Source of the DNA: Pseudomonadota bacterium
Lineage (GTDB): Bacteria; Pseudomonadota; Gammaproteobacteria; Acidithiobacillales; Acidithiobacillaceae
Direction: 5' to 3'
Length of the DNA: 44,273 nucleotides
Assembly: GCA_021818125.1 (NCBI GenBank)
Contig: JAKAFG010000001.1
Location: 1-44,273, forward strand
Translations under genes and position numbers: made by a program
In this document: positions 1 to 8,578 of the stretch, piece after piece
Numbering within the stretch: the stretch's first letter is position 1
Layout of the letters: each line of letters starts with the position of its first letter
Notes under the pieces: generated by a model
Seen by the model: the letters and a program-made list of their open reading frames with translations, nothing else
Databases searched by the model: none
Told to the model about the DNA's origin: nothing

Positions 1-25
1 GTGTTTACGCGGTCTGTGGTGCGGC

Positions 26-55
26 TTGACGCCTGCGCGTAAAAGCGAGCAAAAT
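26..55 (+). promoter_or_regulatory. possible sigma-70 promoter of erpA
   Basis: TTGACG at 26-31 matches the -35 consensus at five of six bases. CAAAAT at 50-55, 18 bases further on, matches the -10 at four of six. It lies about 50 bases before the erpA start at 105. The weak -10 makes this tentative. The overlapping imperfect palindrome ATACTCGGGTAT (about 54-65) could be an operator, but I cannot tie it to a known regulator. Confidence 0.35.
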
Positions 56-104
56 ACTCGGGTATCCACTGAATGAAGCGCTGCGGCGCATGGAGCGATG
101 CATA

Positions 105-476
105 ATGAGCACAGCAACAGAAACAAGGACCAATCTGGATTCCCTCCCTCCGGTTATGACCCTGACGCAAAATGCAGCGGACAAGATTGCCTCGCTGATC
201 GAAGAAGAGGGCTCTGAAGACCTGAAGCTGCGTGTCTTTGTGACGGGTGGTGGTTGTTCCGGTTTTCAGTACGGCTTTACTTTCGACGAAAATATGAATG
301 AAGGTGATACGGAAGTGCATCAGTTCGGTGTGAGCCTGTTGGTCGATCCCATGAGCTACCAGTATCTGGTCGGTGCGGAAATTGACTACAGCGAGGGACT
401 GGAAGGCGCACAATTCGTCATCAAAAATCCCAACGCAACGACCACCTGTGGTTGTGGATCTTCCTTCTCGGCCTGA
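105..476 (+). CDS. erpA: iron-sulfur cluster insertion protein ErpA (A-type carrier)
   Basis: This is a 123-residue A-type Fe-S carrier of the HesB/IscA/ErpA family, which hands clusters to apo-enzymes in the cytoplasm. The three family cysteines are visible: one in GGGCSGFQYGF and two in the C-terminal TTTCGCGSSF. The N-terminal extension before MTLTQNAADKI and the overall length fit ErpA better than IscA. An ATG also exists at 90, but the ATG at 105 gives the usual MS-start. A strong terminator follows, so the gene is probably transcribed alone. IscA or SufA cannot be fully excluded by eye, but the length and motif spacing favour ErpA. Confidence 0.9.
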   Translation: MSTATETRTNLDSLPPVMTLTQNAADKIASLIEEEGSEDLKLRVFVTGGGCSGFQYGFTFDENMNEGDTEVHQFGVSLLVDPMSYQYLVGAEIDYSEGLEGAQFVIKNPNATTTCGCGSSFSA

Positions 477-505
477 TCGCCGACTGCTACGGAAGTGCTC
501 CCAAG

Positions 506-534
506 GGGAGGCTGACGGCCTCCCTTTTATTTTA
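506..534 (+). terminator. Rho-independent terminator after erpA
   Basis: GGGAGGC (506-512), a five-base loop TGACG, then GCCTCCC (518-524) form a perfect 7-bp GC-rich stem, followed directly by the T-rich tract TTTTATTTT. It lies 30 bases after the erpA stop. Confidence 0.9.
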
Positions 535-670
535 CGGGCAGGTTATGATGATCCGGCGGCTGCCGTCCGAAAGCCTTTGTGCAGGATGCTGCCCGTGAGC
601 AGTGCCCCGGCTGGCGGTGACCGCCGAAGGTCCGGGCAGTCAATCATCAGAATGATAAAAGGAGTTCTGT

Positions 671-1831
671 ATGGCGGAACCGAACTTTGCGCCAGGTCTG
701 GAGGGTGTGGCTGCAACCCACTCCAGCATTTCCAACATTGACGGTGTTGCTGGTTTACTGAGTTACCGTGGTTTTGCCATTGCGGATCTTGTGGCACACA
801 GCAGCTTCGAGGAAGTAGCGCTTTTGCTGCTGGACGGTGCCCTGCCGAGCGCCACTGATCTGGGACAATTCGATCACGGGCTGCGCACACACCGCCAAGT
901 CAAATACAATGTCCGGGAAATCATGAAGTTCATGCCTGTGACCGGGCATCCCATGGATATGTTGCACTGTGCCGTAGCCAGTCTGGGCATGTTCTACCCG
1001 CAGCAAGAACTCTCCGATGCCGAGCGCGAAAATACGCCCCATCTGGATGCCATGGCGATGCGGATTATTGCCCGTATGCCCACTATCGTTGCCATGTGGG
1101 AGCAAATGCGTTTTGGCAACGATCCCATTCCACCACGTCCAGACCTCAGTCATGCGGCTAACTTCCTGTATATGTTGTCGGGTCATGACCCGGATCCGGC
1201 CCTCGCCAAAATCCTCGACTCCTGCCTGATTCTGCACGCCGAGCACACCATCAATGCCAGTACCTTCTCGGTGCTGGTGACCGGTTCTACCCTGACCAAC
1301 CCTTACCATGTTATCGGTGGGGCCGTCGGTACTCTGGCCGGCCCCTTGCACGGCGGCGCCAATCAGAAGGTAGTGGAAATGCTGGAAGAAATTGGTTCTT
1401 CCCGGCGGGTGGGCGCCTATCTCGATGCGAAAATGGCTAACAAGGACAAGATCTGGGGTTTTGGGCATCGCGTCTATAAAACCCGCGATCCGCGCGCGGC
1501 GATTCTCAAGGAGATGATGGAAGATCTGGCCAGTCACGGTCATCTGCGCCACAGTCGCCTTTTTGAGATCGCCATAGAGGTGGAACGCCAGGCTACGGAG
1601 CGACTCGGTCCCAAGGGCATCCATGCCAATGTGGATTTCTACTCGGGCGTGCTGTATCACGAGATGGGCATCAAAGCGGACCTTTTTACGCCTATTTTTG
1701 CTATGGCGCGTTCTGCGGGTTGGCTGGCTCATTGGCGGGAGCAACTGGCGAACAACCGGATTTTCCGGCCTACGCAGGTGTATACAGGGGAACAAGGTAA
1801 AAGCTATGTTCCTATTGCGCAACGATTTTAG
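671..1831 (+). CDS. gltA: citrate synthase
   Basis: This 386-residue protein is a citrate synthase. It condenses acetyl-CoA with oxaloacetate in the first step of the TCA cycle, which in a chemolithoautotroph is mainly biosynthetic. The catalytic region is clear: GPLHGGANQ (active-site His) and GFGHRVYKTRDPRA (second His and CoA/oxaloacetate site), with the Asp in HANVDFYSG. The length is that of the short citrate/2-methylcitrate synthase group rather than the 430-residue E. coli-type enzyme. I therefore cannot rule out methylcitrate activity by sequence alone, but no prp genes are nearby. AAAGGAG precedes the ATG at good spacing. It is followed after 9 bases by gshA, so the two may be co-transcribed. 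Confidence 0.9.
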   Translation: MAEPNFAPGLEGVAATHSSISNIDGVAGLLSYRGFAIADLVAHSSFEEVALLLLDGALPSATDLGQFDHGLRTHRQVKYNVREIMKFMPVTGHPMDMLHCAVASLGMFYPQQELSDAERENTPHLDAMAMRIIARMPTIVAMWEQMRFGNDPIPPRPDLSHAANFLYMLSGHDPDPALAKILDSCLILHAEHTINASTFSVLVTGSTLTNPYHVIGGAVGTLAGPLHGGANQKVVEMLEEIGSSRRVGAYLDAKMANKDKIWGFGHRVYKTRDPRAAILKEMMEDLASHGHLRHSRLFEIAIEVERQATERLGPKGIHANVDFYSGVLYHEMGIKADLFTPIFAMARSAGWLAHWREQLANNRIFRPTQVYTGEQGKSYVPIAQRF

Positions 1832-1840
1832 GAAAAACGT

Positions 1841-3151
1841 ATGACAGAAGTTTTACGGGATATCCCCTTCCTAGCCACGGATCGGGTGGAGGCTCTGCTG
1901 GATATCGAGCGTCACCTGATCGCCGAGCAATCCACGATTGAGCGCTGGTTTCGGGGACAATGGCAGCGGACGCCGCCGCCTTTCTATGCCTCTGTGGACT
2001 TGCGCAATGCCGGTTTCAAGCTGGCGCCTGTGGACACCAATCTGTTTTCGGCGGGATTTAATAACCTCAATCCGGAGTTTTCGTCGCTCTATGTGGCGGC
2101 GATCCAGCATTTTCTCAATCAGTATTACCCGGGTCTGGAGCGGGTGCTCCTGATCCCGGAAAATCATACCCGTAACCTCTTCTACTTGGAGAATGTGGCG
2201 CGGCTGCGCGAGTTGCTGGAACTCTCGGGTCTCGAAGTGCGGGTGGGTTCGCTGATTCTGGAAGAGCGCACGACCAATGATTTGCCTTCGGGCAACCAAC
2301 TGCTCCTGGAACCGCTGCGGCGAGAGGGGGGGCGTATCTCGACTGCTGGTTTCGATGCACAGTTGGTTTTGCTGAATAATGACCTGTCAGGCGGTGTTCC
2401 AGAAATACTGGAACATCTTGAACAGCCTATTCTACCACCCCTCGCCGCGGGCTGGCGCAATAGGCGCAAGTCCCAGCATTTTGCCCACTATCGCTCCGCG
2501 GCACAGGAACTGGCGGAGGTGATCGACATTGATCCCTGGCTGATTGATCCCGTTTTTCGCCGCTGTCAGGGCATTGATTTTATGCGTTCCGAAGGCCGCG
2601 AATGTTTGGTTGCTAATGTAGATGCGGTGCTGGCGATTACCCGCGAGCGTTACGGCCACTATGGTATTCGCCAGCGCCCTTTTGTCATCGTGAAAGCAGA
2701 CGCTGGTACCTATGGTATGGGAATCATGACCGCCTATTCGGGTGAGGAGTTTCTGGATCTCAATCGCAAGGAGCGGACCCGCATGGCTAAGAGTAAAGAG
2801 GGTCTGCCGGTAAGTGATGTTTTTATTCAGGAGGGGGTGTATACCTTCGAGCAAACTGCCCAGGAGGCGGTGGCGGAGCCGGTGGTGTATATGATCGGTC
2901 AGCAGGTGCTGGGTGGCTTTTACCGGGTGCATACCGAGCGCGGGCGCGATGAAAATCTCAATGCCCCTGGAGCACATTTTGAGCCCATGGCCTTTGGCCA
3001 GACCTGCGTGGTTCCTTGCCGGAAATCACCGCCCGATGCACCGGTGAACCGCTATTACGCCTATGGTGTCATCGCGCGCCTGGCGCTGGTGGCCGCGGCG
3101 CGGGAGATGGCGGACTGGCGGATACAAGATGCGCAGGAGACCGGCCAATGA
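1841..3151 (+). CDS. gshA: glutamate-cysteine ligase, Acidithiobacillus type
   Basis: This 436-residue protein matches the divergent glutamate-cysteine ligase family first recognised in Thiobacillus ferrooxidans (the TIGR02049 type). That family is not similar in sequence to the E. coli or plant enzymes. It makes gamma-glutamylcysteine, the first step to glutathione. Features include the N-terminal block VDTNLFSAGFNNLNPEF and the ATP-grasp-like segment RPFVIVKADAGTYGMGIM in the second half. The stop overlaps the gshB start as ATGA, giving a complete two-gene glutathione pathway. In sulfur-oxidising acidophiles glutathione also activates elemental sulfur and protects against metals, so the pairing makes metabolic sense. 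Family assignment is from recall of the motif pattern. Confidence 0.88.
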   Translation: MTEVLRDIPFLATDRVEALLDIERHLIAEQSTIERWFRGQWQRTPPPFYASVDLRNAGFKLAPVDTNLFSAGFNNLNPEFSSLYVAAIQHFLNQYYPGLERVLLIPENHTRNLFYLENVARLRELLELSGLEVRVGSLILEERTTNDLPSGNQLLLEPLRREGGRISTAGFDAQLVLLNNDLSGGVPEILEHLEQPILPPLAAGWRNRRKSQHFAHYRSAAQELAEVIDIDPWLIDPVFRRCQGIDFMRSEGRECLVANVDAVLAITRERYGHYGIRQRPFVIVKADAGTYGMGIMTAYSGEEFLDLNRKERTRMAKSKEGLPVSDVFIQEGVYTFEQTAQEAVAEPVVYMIGQQVLGGFYRVHTERGRDENLNAPGAHFEPMAFGQTCVVPCRKSPPDAPVNRYYAYGVIARLALVAAAREMADWRIQDAQETGQ

Positions 3152-4086
3152 GCGCGCTCCAGGCCGCCATACTTATGGACCCCATCGCCGGGATCAAACC
3201 GGCTAAAGATACGACCTTCGCCATGCTGCTCGCAGCGCAGGCACGCGGGCACCAATGCCGGGTGTTTACCCTCTCCGACCTGTTTCTGCGGGATGGGCGT
3301 TCCTGGGGGCGATTACGTACCGTCGTCGTGCGCGATGACGTGGAAGATTACTACACGCTGGGTGAGACAGAAGAACGTCCCCTCGCCGACATGGATGTGG
3401 TCCTCATGCGTAAGGACCCGCCCGTGGGTCTGGAATATCTCACTGCCTGCTATCTGCTGGAGCACGCAGGTACCTGGGTGGTCAACGATCCGGTCAGTCT
3501 GCGCAATGCCAATGAAAAGCTCTATGCCCTGCATTTCCCAGAGTTTCTGCCGCCTTTGCTGGTGAGTCGCGATCTTGGGGATTTACGGGCCTTTCTCGCC
3601 GAACACGGCGAAATTGTCGTCAAACCACTCTCGGCGCGTGGCGGCGAAGGGGTGTTCTATCTGCACCTGCAGGACCGCAATGTCGGCAGTATTCTGGAGA
3701 CGGTGACGGGCTGGGGTCAGCATTATGTGATGGCGCAGCGCTATCTGCCCGCGATCCGCGAGGGCGATAAACGGATTCTCATGGTGGATGGCGTCCCGGT
3801 GCCAGGTGCCCTGCTGCGGGTGCCTTCGGCCGCGGATTTTCGCGGTAATCTGGTGGCAGGTGCAACGGGGGTAGCGGCGGAGATCAATGACCGCGATCGG
3901 GACATCTGCGCGGCGATAGGCCCGGCTTTGCGTGCCGCGGGCCTGCTTTTTGTCGGTCTGGATGTGATCGGCGGGTATGTGACGGAAATCAATGTCACCA
4001 GCCCCACCGGGGCGCGGGAGATCAGGCGATTCTTCGGGGCCGACGCGGCGGATCTGCTCTGGCAGCGTCTGGAGCGGGGGCGATGA
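3148..4086 (+). CDS. gshB: glutathione synthetase
   Basis: This 312-residue ATP-grasp ligase joins glycine to gamma-glutamylcysteine. Visible motifs are the N-terminal MDPIAGIKPAKDTTFAML, the substrate segment DVVLMRKDPPVGLEYLTACYLLE, the ATP-binding IVVKPLSARGGEGVFYL, and the C-terminal VGLDVIGGYVTEINVTSPTG that ends the catalytic domain. The ATG at 3148 overlaps the gshA stop as ATGA, and the length from there equals the E. coli family length. An in-frame ATG at 3016 lies inside gshA and is unlikely. The downstream order algH-ruvX-pyrR-pyrB-pyrC' is the same as in Pseudomonas. Confidence 0.95.
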   Translation: MSALQAAILMDPIAGIKPAKDTTFAMLLAAQARGHQCRVFTLSDLFLRDGRSWGRLRTVVVRDDVEDYYTLGETEERPLADMDVVLMRKDPPVGLEYLTACYLLEHAGTWVVNDPVSLRNANEKLYALHFPEFLPPLLVSRDLGDLRAFLAEHGEIVVKPLSARGGEGVFYLHLQDRNVGSILETVTGWGQHYVMAQRYLPAIREGDKRILMVDGVPVPGALLRVPSAADFRGNLVAGATGVAAEINDRDRDICAAIGPALRAAGLLFVGLDVIGGYVTEINVTSPTGAREIRRFFGADAADLLWQRLERGR

Positions 4087-4155
4087 TGCACCCGGTCCGC
4101 GTGACCGGTCATGGACACCTGCCGTTTTCGGGCTAAAACACGTATCATAGGGCTT

Positions 4156-4713
4156 ATGACCTTTTCTTCTCTCAAAAATCATCTGCTCATTGCCATGCCC
4201 GCGCTGCACGACGGCGTTTTCGACCGCACCGTGATTGTGGTCTGCGAGCACAATGCCGAAGGCGCCATGGGCGTGGTTATCAACCGGCTGGTGGACATCA
4301 ATATGTCCGATGCCCTGCGGGCGGTGGACATCCAGCCCTCTGAAGAAATGATCCATCGCCCGGTGTACTGGGGCGGGCCGATCCAGCCTCAGCATGGATT
4401 TATTCTGCATTCGCCGCGGGGCGAATGGCTTTCCAGTCTGGAGGTCAATGACGATCTGGCGCTGACCAGTTCGCCGGATATTCTGCAGGCGATTTCTCAG
4501 CACGAAGAGCCGCAACGTTATCTGCTGACCCTGGGCTATGCTGGCTGGGGCGCGCAGCAACTGGAAGCGGAGCTGCAGGACAATGCCTGGTTACACGGCC
4601 CCTTGGATATGGCGGTGATTTTCGACCTGCCCGCCAGTGAGCGCTGGCAGGCCGCGGCGCGCTTGCTGGGGGTGGACATGCGTCTGCTCAGCGGTGCGGC
4701 GGGTCATGCCTGA
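4156..4713 (+). CDS. algH: YqgE/AlgH family protein
   Basis: This 185-residue protein belongs to the widespread YqgE/AlgH family, whose molecular function is still unsettled. Typical blocks are SLKNHLLIAMPALHD and FDRTVIVVCEHNAEGAMGVV near the N-terminus, VYWGGPIQPQHGFILH in the middle and LTLGYAGWGAQQLEAE near the C-terminus. The ATG at 4156 starts exactly at the family's first block; an upstream in-frame ATG at 4111 would add non-family residues. It ends 8 bases inside ruvX, an association that is very common in proteobacteria. Confidence 0.93.
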   Translation: MTFSSLKNHLLIAMPALHDGVFDRTVIVVCEHNAEGAMGVVINRLVDINMSDALRAVDIQPSEEMIHRPVYWGGPIQPQHGFILHSPRGEWLSSLEVNDDLALTSSPDILQAISQHEEPQRYLLTLGYAGWGAQQLEAELQDNAWLHGPLDMAVIFDLPASERWQAAARLLGVDMRLLSGAAGHA

Positions 4714-5137
4714 GCGGAGCGGGCCGCTGCTCGGGATAGACTTCGGTGAACGCCGGATCGGGATTGCGGTTTTGGGGGAGTCGGGGTTGGCGCCGCAAGG
4801 GGTCGCCACCCTGCGCAATGGCGAGAGTGGCCCGGACTGGGATGGCTTCGCGCGTATTCTCAAAGAATGGCAGCCTCGCGCGCTGGTTCTGGGTCTGCCC
4901 CTGCACATGGATGGCAGCGAGGGGTTCATGGTGGGACGGGTACGCAAATTCGCGGAAAGTTTGCAGCGCCGTTTCTCCCTGCCTATCCATTGGGTGGATG
5001 AGCGCCTGAGCAGCCACGCCGCCGAGCTGGTCCTGAAAGATCGCGCTTTTTCTGAAAAAAAGCGGGGCCGCTTGCTGGATCAGGCCGCTGCCTGCGAGAT
5101 TTTGTGGACCTTTCATAACGCCGGAGGAGACGCATGA
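4706..5137 (+). CDS. ruvX: RuvX/YqgF-type RNase H-like nuclease (pre-16S rRNA processing)
   Basis: This 143-residue protein has an RNase H fold and is the YqgF family nuclease implicated in maturing the 5' end of 16S rRNA; an older proposal is Holliday junction resolution. The first catalytic Asp is in LLGIDFGERRIGIAV. The second acidic block is in LVLGLPLHMDGSEG with HWVDERLSS, and the last is the Asp of RLLDQAAACEIL. The ATG at 4706 overlaps the end of algH, and the stop overlaps the pyrR start as ATGA, so these genes are translationally coupled. Confidence 0.93.
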   Translation: MPERSGPLLGIDFGERRIGIAVLGESGLAPQGVATLRNGESGPDWDGFARILKEWQPRALVLGLPLHMDGSEGFMVGRVRKFAESLQRRFSLPIHWVDERLSSHAAELVLKDRAFSEKKRGRLLDQAAACEILWTFHNAGGDA

Positions 5138-5640
5138 CGACCGACTGGGATGTGAGCGCGCTGCTGGAGGTTATGGCGCGTGATCTGCGCCCCCTCATTG
5201 ATCCGGAGCAGGCGGCGATGATCGGCATTTTTACCGGCGGCGTCTGGCTGGCGCGCACCCTGCACGCCGCCCTCGGTTTGCAGCAGCCCCTGGGGCAGGT
5301 GGATATCTCTTTTTATCGCGACGACTTCAGCCAGATCGGCCTGCACCCGCAGGTGCGCGCCTCGGATATCCCCTTTGATGTCGATGGCCGCGATATCATT
5401 CTGGTGGACGATGTCCTCTACACCGGCCGCACCGTGCGCGCCGCTATGAATGAAATCTTCGACTATGGGCGACCGGCCCGCATCCGTCTGGCGGTGCTGG
5501 TAGATCGCGGCGGGCACGAGCTGCCAGTGGCCGCCGATGTGGCGGCGCTACGCCTGAATGCCACAGCGGGCGAGCACATTAAGCTGCGCGGCCCCGACCC
5601 CTTGCGTCTGGAACTGGAGCAGCGGAGTCCGCAGCCATGA
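5134..5640 (+). CDS. pyrR: PyrR, pyrimidine regulator / uracil phosphoribosyltransferase
   Basis: This 168-residue type I phosphoribosyltransferase has the PRPP-binding loop DIILVDDVLYTGRTVRAAM and the PyrR-specific continuation ARIRLAVLVDRGGHELP. In Gram-positive bacteria PyrR controls attenuation of pyr mRNA and has UPRTase activity. In Pseudomonas-type pyrR-pyrB-pyrC' clusters its regulatory mode is less clear. Here the gene is embedded by ATGA overlaps between ruvX and pyrB, leaving no space for a PyrR-binding attenuator ahead of pyrB. Direct leader-RNA attenuation at this site therefore looks impossible. Confidence 0.92.
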   Translation: MTTDWDVSALLEVMARDLRPLIDPEQAAMIGIFTGGVWLARTLHAALGLQQPLGQVDISFYRDDFSQIGLHPQVRASDIPFDVDGRDIILVDDVLYTGRTVRAAMNEIFDYGRPARIRLAVLVDRGGHELPVAADVAALRLNATAGEHIKLRGPDPLRLELEQRSPQP

Positions 5641-6623
5641 GTGCCACCACCTTTCGTTTTGGTGAAGGAAACCCGCAATACGACGCCCAGGGCCGTCTGC
5701 GTCATCTGCTCAGTACCGAAGGGCTTCGGGAGCGCGAGTTACTGCAGATTCTCGATGCGGCGGAATCTTTCCTCAGTATTGCCCACCGCAGTGTCAAAAA
5801 GACCCCCACCCTGCGTGGCCGCACCATCGTCAATCTCTTTTTTGAGAACAGCACGCGGACTCGCAGCACCTTTGAGCTGGCCGCCAAGCGCCTCTCGGCG
5901 GATGTGCTGAATATCGCCGTCAGCACCAGTAGTGCCAGCAAGGGCGAATCCCTCATGGATACGGTCAATAATCTGATGGCCATGCAGGTGGATGGTTTTG
6001 TCATCCGCCATCCTGAGGCGGGAGCAGCTCATCTGGTCGCGCGCCATCTCGGCGACTCGGCGCTGGTGGTGAATGCCGGTGACGGTCAGCACGCCCATCC
6101 CACCCAGGCCCTGCTGGATGTGTTCACCATCCGCCGTCTGGCGGGGCCGATTGAAGACCGGGTGGTGGCCATTGTCGGTGATGTGCTCCATTCGCGGGTG
6201 GCGCGCTCGCAGATTCATGCCTTGTCCATTCTCGGCTGCCCGGAAATTCGCGTCATCGGCCCGCGTACCCTGGTGCCCGAAGAACTCTCGGCGCTGGGGG
6301 TGCATGTCTACCATGATCTGCAGGCCGGTTTGCGCGGAGTGGATGTGATTTGCGCCCTGCGCCTGCAACGGGAGCGCATGGAGTCGCACCGTCTGCCCAG
6401 TCTTGATGAATTTCATCGCCGCTTCGGGCTGACCCCGGAGCGCTTGCAGTGGGCAGAACCCGGCGCGCTGGTGCTGCATCCGGGTCCCATGAACCGCGGG
6501 GTGGAAATCGCCTCGGAGGTGGCGGATGGTGCTCAGTCAGTGATTCTTCAACAGGTAGCCCATGGTCTGGCGGTGCGGATGGCGGTGCTCACCATCCTCG
6601 CTGGCGCGGCGGGCGGGGAGTGA
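5637..6623 (+). CDS. pyrB: aspartate carbamoyltransferase catalytic subunit
   Basis: This 328-residue protein transfers the carbamoyl group to aspartate, the committed step of pyrimidine synthesis. The carbamoyl-phosphate site FFENSTRTRSTFELAAKRL is intact. Other markers are DGQHAHPTQALLDVFTI, IVGDVLHSRVARS and the C-terminal VLHPGPMNRGVEI. No pyrI regulatory subunit is nearby. The next gene is the dihydroorotase-like pyrC', as in the class A (dodecameric PyrB-PyrC') enzymes of Pseudomonas. I infer that this PyrB assembles with it. Confidence 0.96.
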   Translation: MSATTFRFGEGNPQYDAQGRLRHLLSTEGLRERELLQILDAAESFLSIAHRSVKKTPTLRGRTIVNLFFENSTRTRSTFELAAKRLSADVLNIAVSTSSASKGESLMDTVNNLMAMQVDGFVIRHPEAGAAHLVARHLGDSALVVNAGDGQHAHPTQALLDVFTIRRLAGPIEDRVVAIVGDVLHSRVARSQIHALSILGCPEIRVIGPRTLVPEELSALGVHVYHDLQAGLRGVDVICALRLQRERMESHRLPSLDEFHRRFGLTPERLQWAEPGALVLHPGPMNRGVEIASEVADGAQSVILQQVAHGLAVRMAVLTILAGAAGGE

Positions 6624-6628
6624 GGACC

Positions 6629-7903
6629 ATGCACAGAATCATACGCAATATTCGGGTCATGGACCCCGGCGACGGCTTTGACGCGGTCACCGATCTGGCC
6701 ATAGCCGACGGCCGGATTGTCGCGCGGAGGCCTCTGCCCACTGACTTTACCGCAGAAGAGGTGCTGGATGGCAGTGGCTTGATCGCCTGCCCCGGTTTCG
6801 TCGAAACTTCTTTTCAGGCGCACACGCCCGGTCATGGCCGGGATGGTGATCTTGCCAGTGAATTATGCGCGGCGGTGGCCGGTGGCGTGACTCAGGTTTT
6901 GCTGCGGCCGGATACTCAGCCCATGGCGGATACCCCGGCCGTTTTACAGGAGCAGCGCGTCCTGGCGGATCGTCTGGCCTTGGCCAAGGTGCATCTGTCC
7001 GGTGCCTTTACTAGCCAGCTTCAGGGCGCGGCGCTGACCGAGATGGCGAGTTTGGCAGAGGCCGGCGCCATTGCCTTTGGTCAGGCCAAGGAGCCCGTAC
7101 CCAGTGCGGCGTTGTTGCGGCTGGCGCTGAGCTATGCGGCGGATTTGGGTTTGCCCGTATTACTCCATGGCGAAGAGCCAGAGTTGGCGGCCCATGGGGT
7201 GATGCACGAAGGCCGTCTGAGCATCCGCTTAGGCCTGACCGGACGCCCGGCGGCGGCGGAGCAGATCGGTGTGCAGCGGGATATCGCCATTGCCGCGCTC
7301 AGCGACTGCCCCATCCATTTTCCGCATTTGAGTACCGCCGCGGCGGTGGCCGAGGTTGCAGCGGCCAGGCAGCGTGGTGAACCGGTGACTTGTGGGGTGA
7401 GTATCCATCATCTGTTGCTCACCGAGCAGGATGTTGGATTTTTCAACCTCCATGCCAAGATCCTGCCGCCCTTGCGCTCCACTGCAGAGCGCGATGCCCT
7501 GCGCCATGCGCTGGCTACGGGCGTTATAACGGCCATCAGCAGTGATCACAGCCCCTGGGGCGTGGACCGCGAAGGCATGACCTTTACCCAGGCGCCATTC
7601 GGCATCGCTGCCGTGGAATGGCTCCTGCCCCTGGCGCTGCGGCTGGTGGATGAAGGGGTGGTGGATTTGATGACGGTGCTGAGCCTGCTGAGTGTCGGCC
7701 CGGCCCAGGCCCTTAATTTGCCCGCGCCATCCCTGGCGGTTGGCGCTACCGCAGACCTCTGTATCTTCGATCCGGAGTCCTATTTCACCGTGGAGCCAGC
7801 GCGGCAGTGGAGCCGGGGCCGGAATCTTCCCTATGGGCAGTGGGAGTTGCGCGGGCGGGTGCGCTATACCCTGGTGGAGGGACGGGTGGTTTTCCGCGGG
7901 TGA
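6629..7903 (+). CDS. pyrC': dihydroorotase-like protein PyrC' (probably inactive, structural partner of PyrB)
   Basis: This 424-residue amidohydrolase-fold protein is of the class I dihydroorotase type, but the metal-binding His-x-His near the N-terminus is missing. Where active enzymes have PGFVDLHVHLREPG, this one reads PGFVETSFQAHTPG, putting Ser61 and Gln63 in the two His positions. Later conserved elements persist: VLLHGEE, HFPHLST and the Asp of ISSDHSPW. This is the signature of the pseudo-dihydroorotase (PyrC'/PyrX) that holds the PyrB complex together in Pseudomonas. The ATG at 6629 lies 5 bases after pyrB with GTGAGGA before it. An active pyrC must then exist elsewhere in the genome. 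The inactivity is inferred from residues, not shown. Confidence 0.88.
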   Translation: MHRIIRNIRVMDPGDGFDAVTDLAIADGRIVARRPLPTDFTAEEVLDGSGLIACPGFVETSFQAHTPGHGRDGDLASELCAAVAGGVTQVLLRPDTQPMADTPAVLQEQRVLADRLALAKVHLSGAFTSQLQGAALTEMASLAEAGAIAFGQAKEPVPSAALLRLALSYAADLGLPVLLHGEEPELAAHGVMHEGRLSIRLGLTGRPAAAEQIGVQRDIAIAALSDCPIHFPHLSTAAAVAEVAAARQRGEPVTCGVSIHHLLLTEQDVGFFNLHAKILPPLRSTAERDALRHALATGVITAISSDHSPWGVDREGMTFTQAPFGIAAVEWLLPLALRLVDEGVVDLMTVLSLLSVGPAQALNLPAPSLAVGATADLCIFDPESYFTVEPARQWSRGRNLPYGQWELRGRVRYTLVEGRVVFRG

Positions 7904-7912
7904 GGGTAACGC

Positions 7913-8578
7913 TCACTTTGGATGGGTTATAATAATTTTTTTCTGCTTGAGTGGAATCACATTTGATTGTGAATGATTGGCATATGTATCCCAACTCGGC
8001 GCGTACTCCTCAGCCTGATTTCCCCATACGGACCACCCTTTACGGGGACCTCTGGCGAATAGTTCAAGGTAGGGTCCGGGGCTGCATGCCTCAATGATAG
8101 CGTATTGCTCGTCCGGTTTGCGGCTATGCTCGCGCTTTTGTGAAGAAATGATGTTTTCCTGACTCCTCCCCGGCTGCAAGGTCCGGGCATTTTTTCCTCG
8201 CACACCAAAAAGGATCATCTCTGTTACATTTCGGAAATAAAAGCCGACGCCTCTTCTGTCATGCCCACCATCTTTTCTGATTTTGTACCATATCATATTG
8301 GTTTTATAGGTGAATCCCCAGCGCTCCATTACCTGCATACCGTCGGCCAGGAGCGCGTTCGGCACCCAAAGGTAGAGGTGTGCCATGTCGGTGACGATTG
8401 TTTCTACAGGAAGTTCTTTTATTTCTTGCAGAGTCATCGTTGAGTATCGGGAGAGACGCTTGTGCTCTGGCGCCATCTTCCCGGTCCTGTTCTGAAACTG
8501 CCAGGGTGGATCGGCGAGAACGGTGGTGAATTTTCTTTTCCCTACCGCTTCCAGCAAATCGTCAGACGCGCTCATCAT
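7913..8578 (-). CDS. MT-A70-type adenine-N6 DNA methyltransferase (modification enzyme)
   Basis: This 221-residue protein is of the MT-A70 group of SAM-dependent N6-adenine methyltransferases. It carries the catalytic DPPW tetrad (residues 23-26, in FTTVLADPPWQFQ), HLYLWVPNALLADGMQVM, the NMIWYK segment and the C-terminal SPGPYLELFARGPRKGWSVWGNQ. The start is set at 8578, where the ATG overlaps the endonuclease stop as TAATG; a second ATG follows at 8575 and an upstream in-frame ATG at 8632 lies inside the endonuclease gene. It is convergent with pyrC', 9 bases apart. Many proteins of this group are the modification half of type II systems, as the neighbour indicates here. Base composition is visibly AT-richer than the flanking genes, suggesting acquisition. 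Confidence 0.88.
   Translation of the reverse strand: MMSASDDLLEAVGKRKFTTVLADPPWQFQNRTGKMAPEHKRLSRYSTMTLQEIKELPVETIVTDMAHLYLWVPNALLADGMQVMERWGFTYKTNMIWYKIRKDGGHDRRGVGFYFRNVTEMILFGVRGKNARTLQPGRSQENIISSQKREHSRKPDEQYAIIEACSPGPYLELFARGPRKGWSVWGNQAEEYAPSWDTYANHSQSNVIPLKQKKIIITHPK

Noticed and set aside
7901..7917. GTGAG/CTCAC hairpin between pyrC' and the methyltransferase as a bidirectional terminator
   Set aside because: The stem has only five pairs and no T-tract directly after it on either strand.
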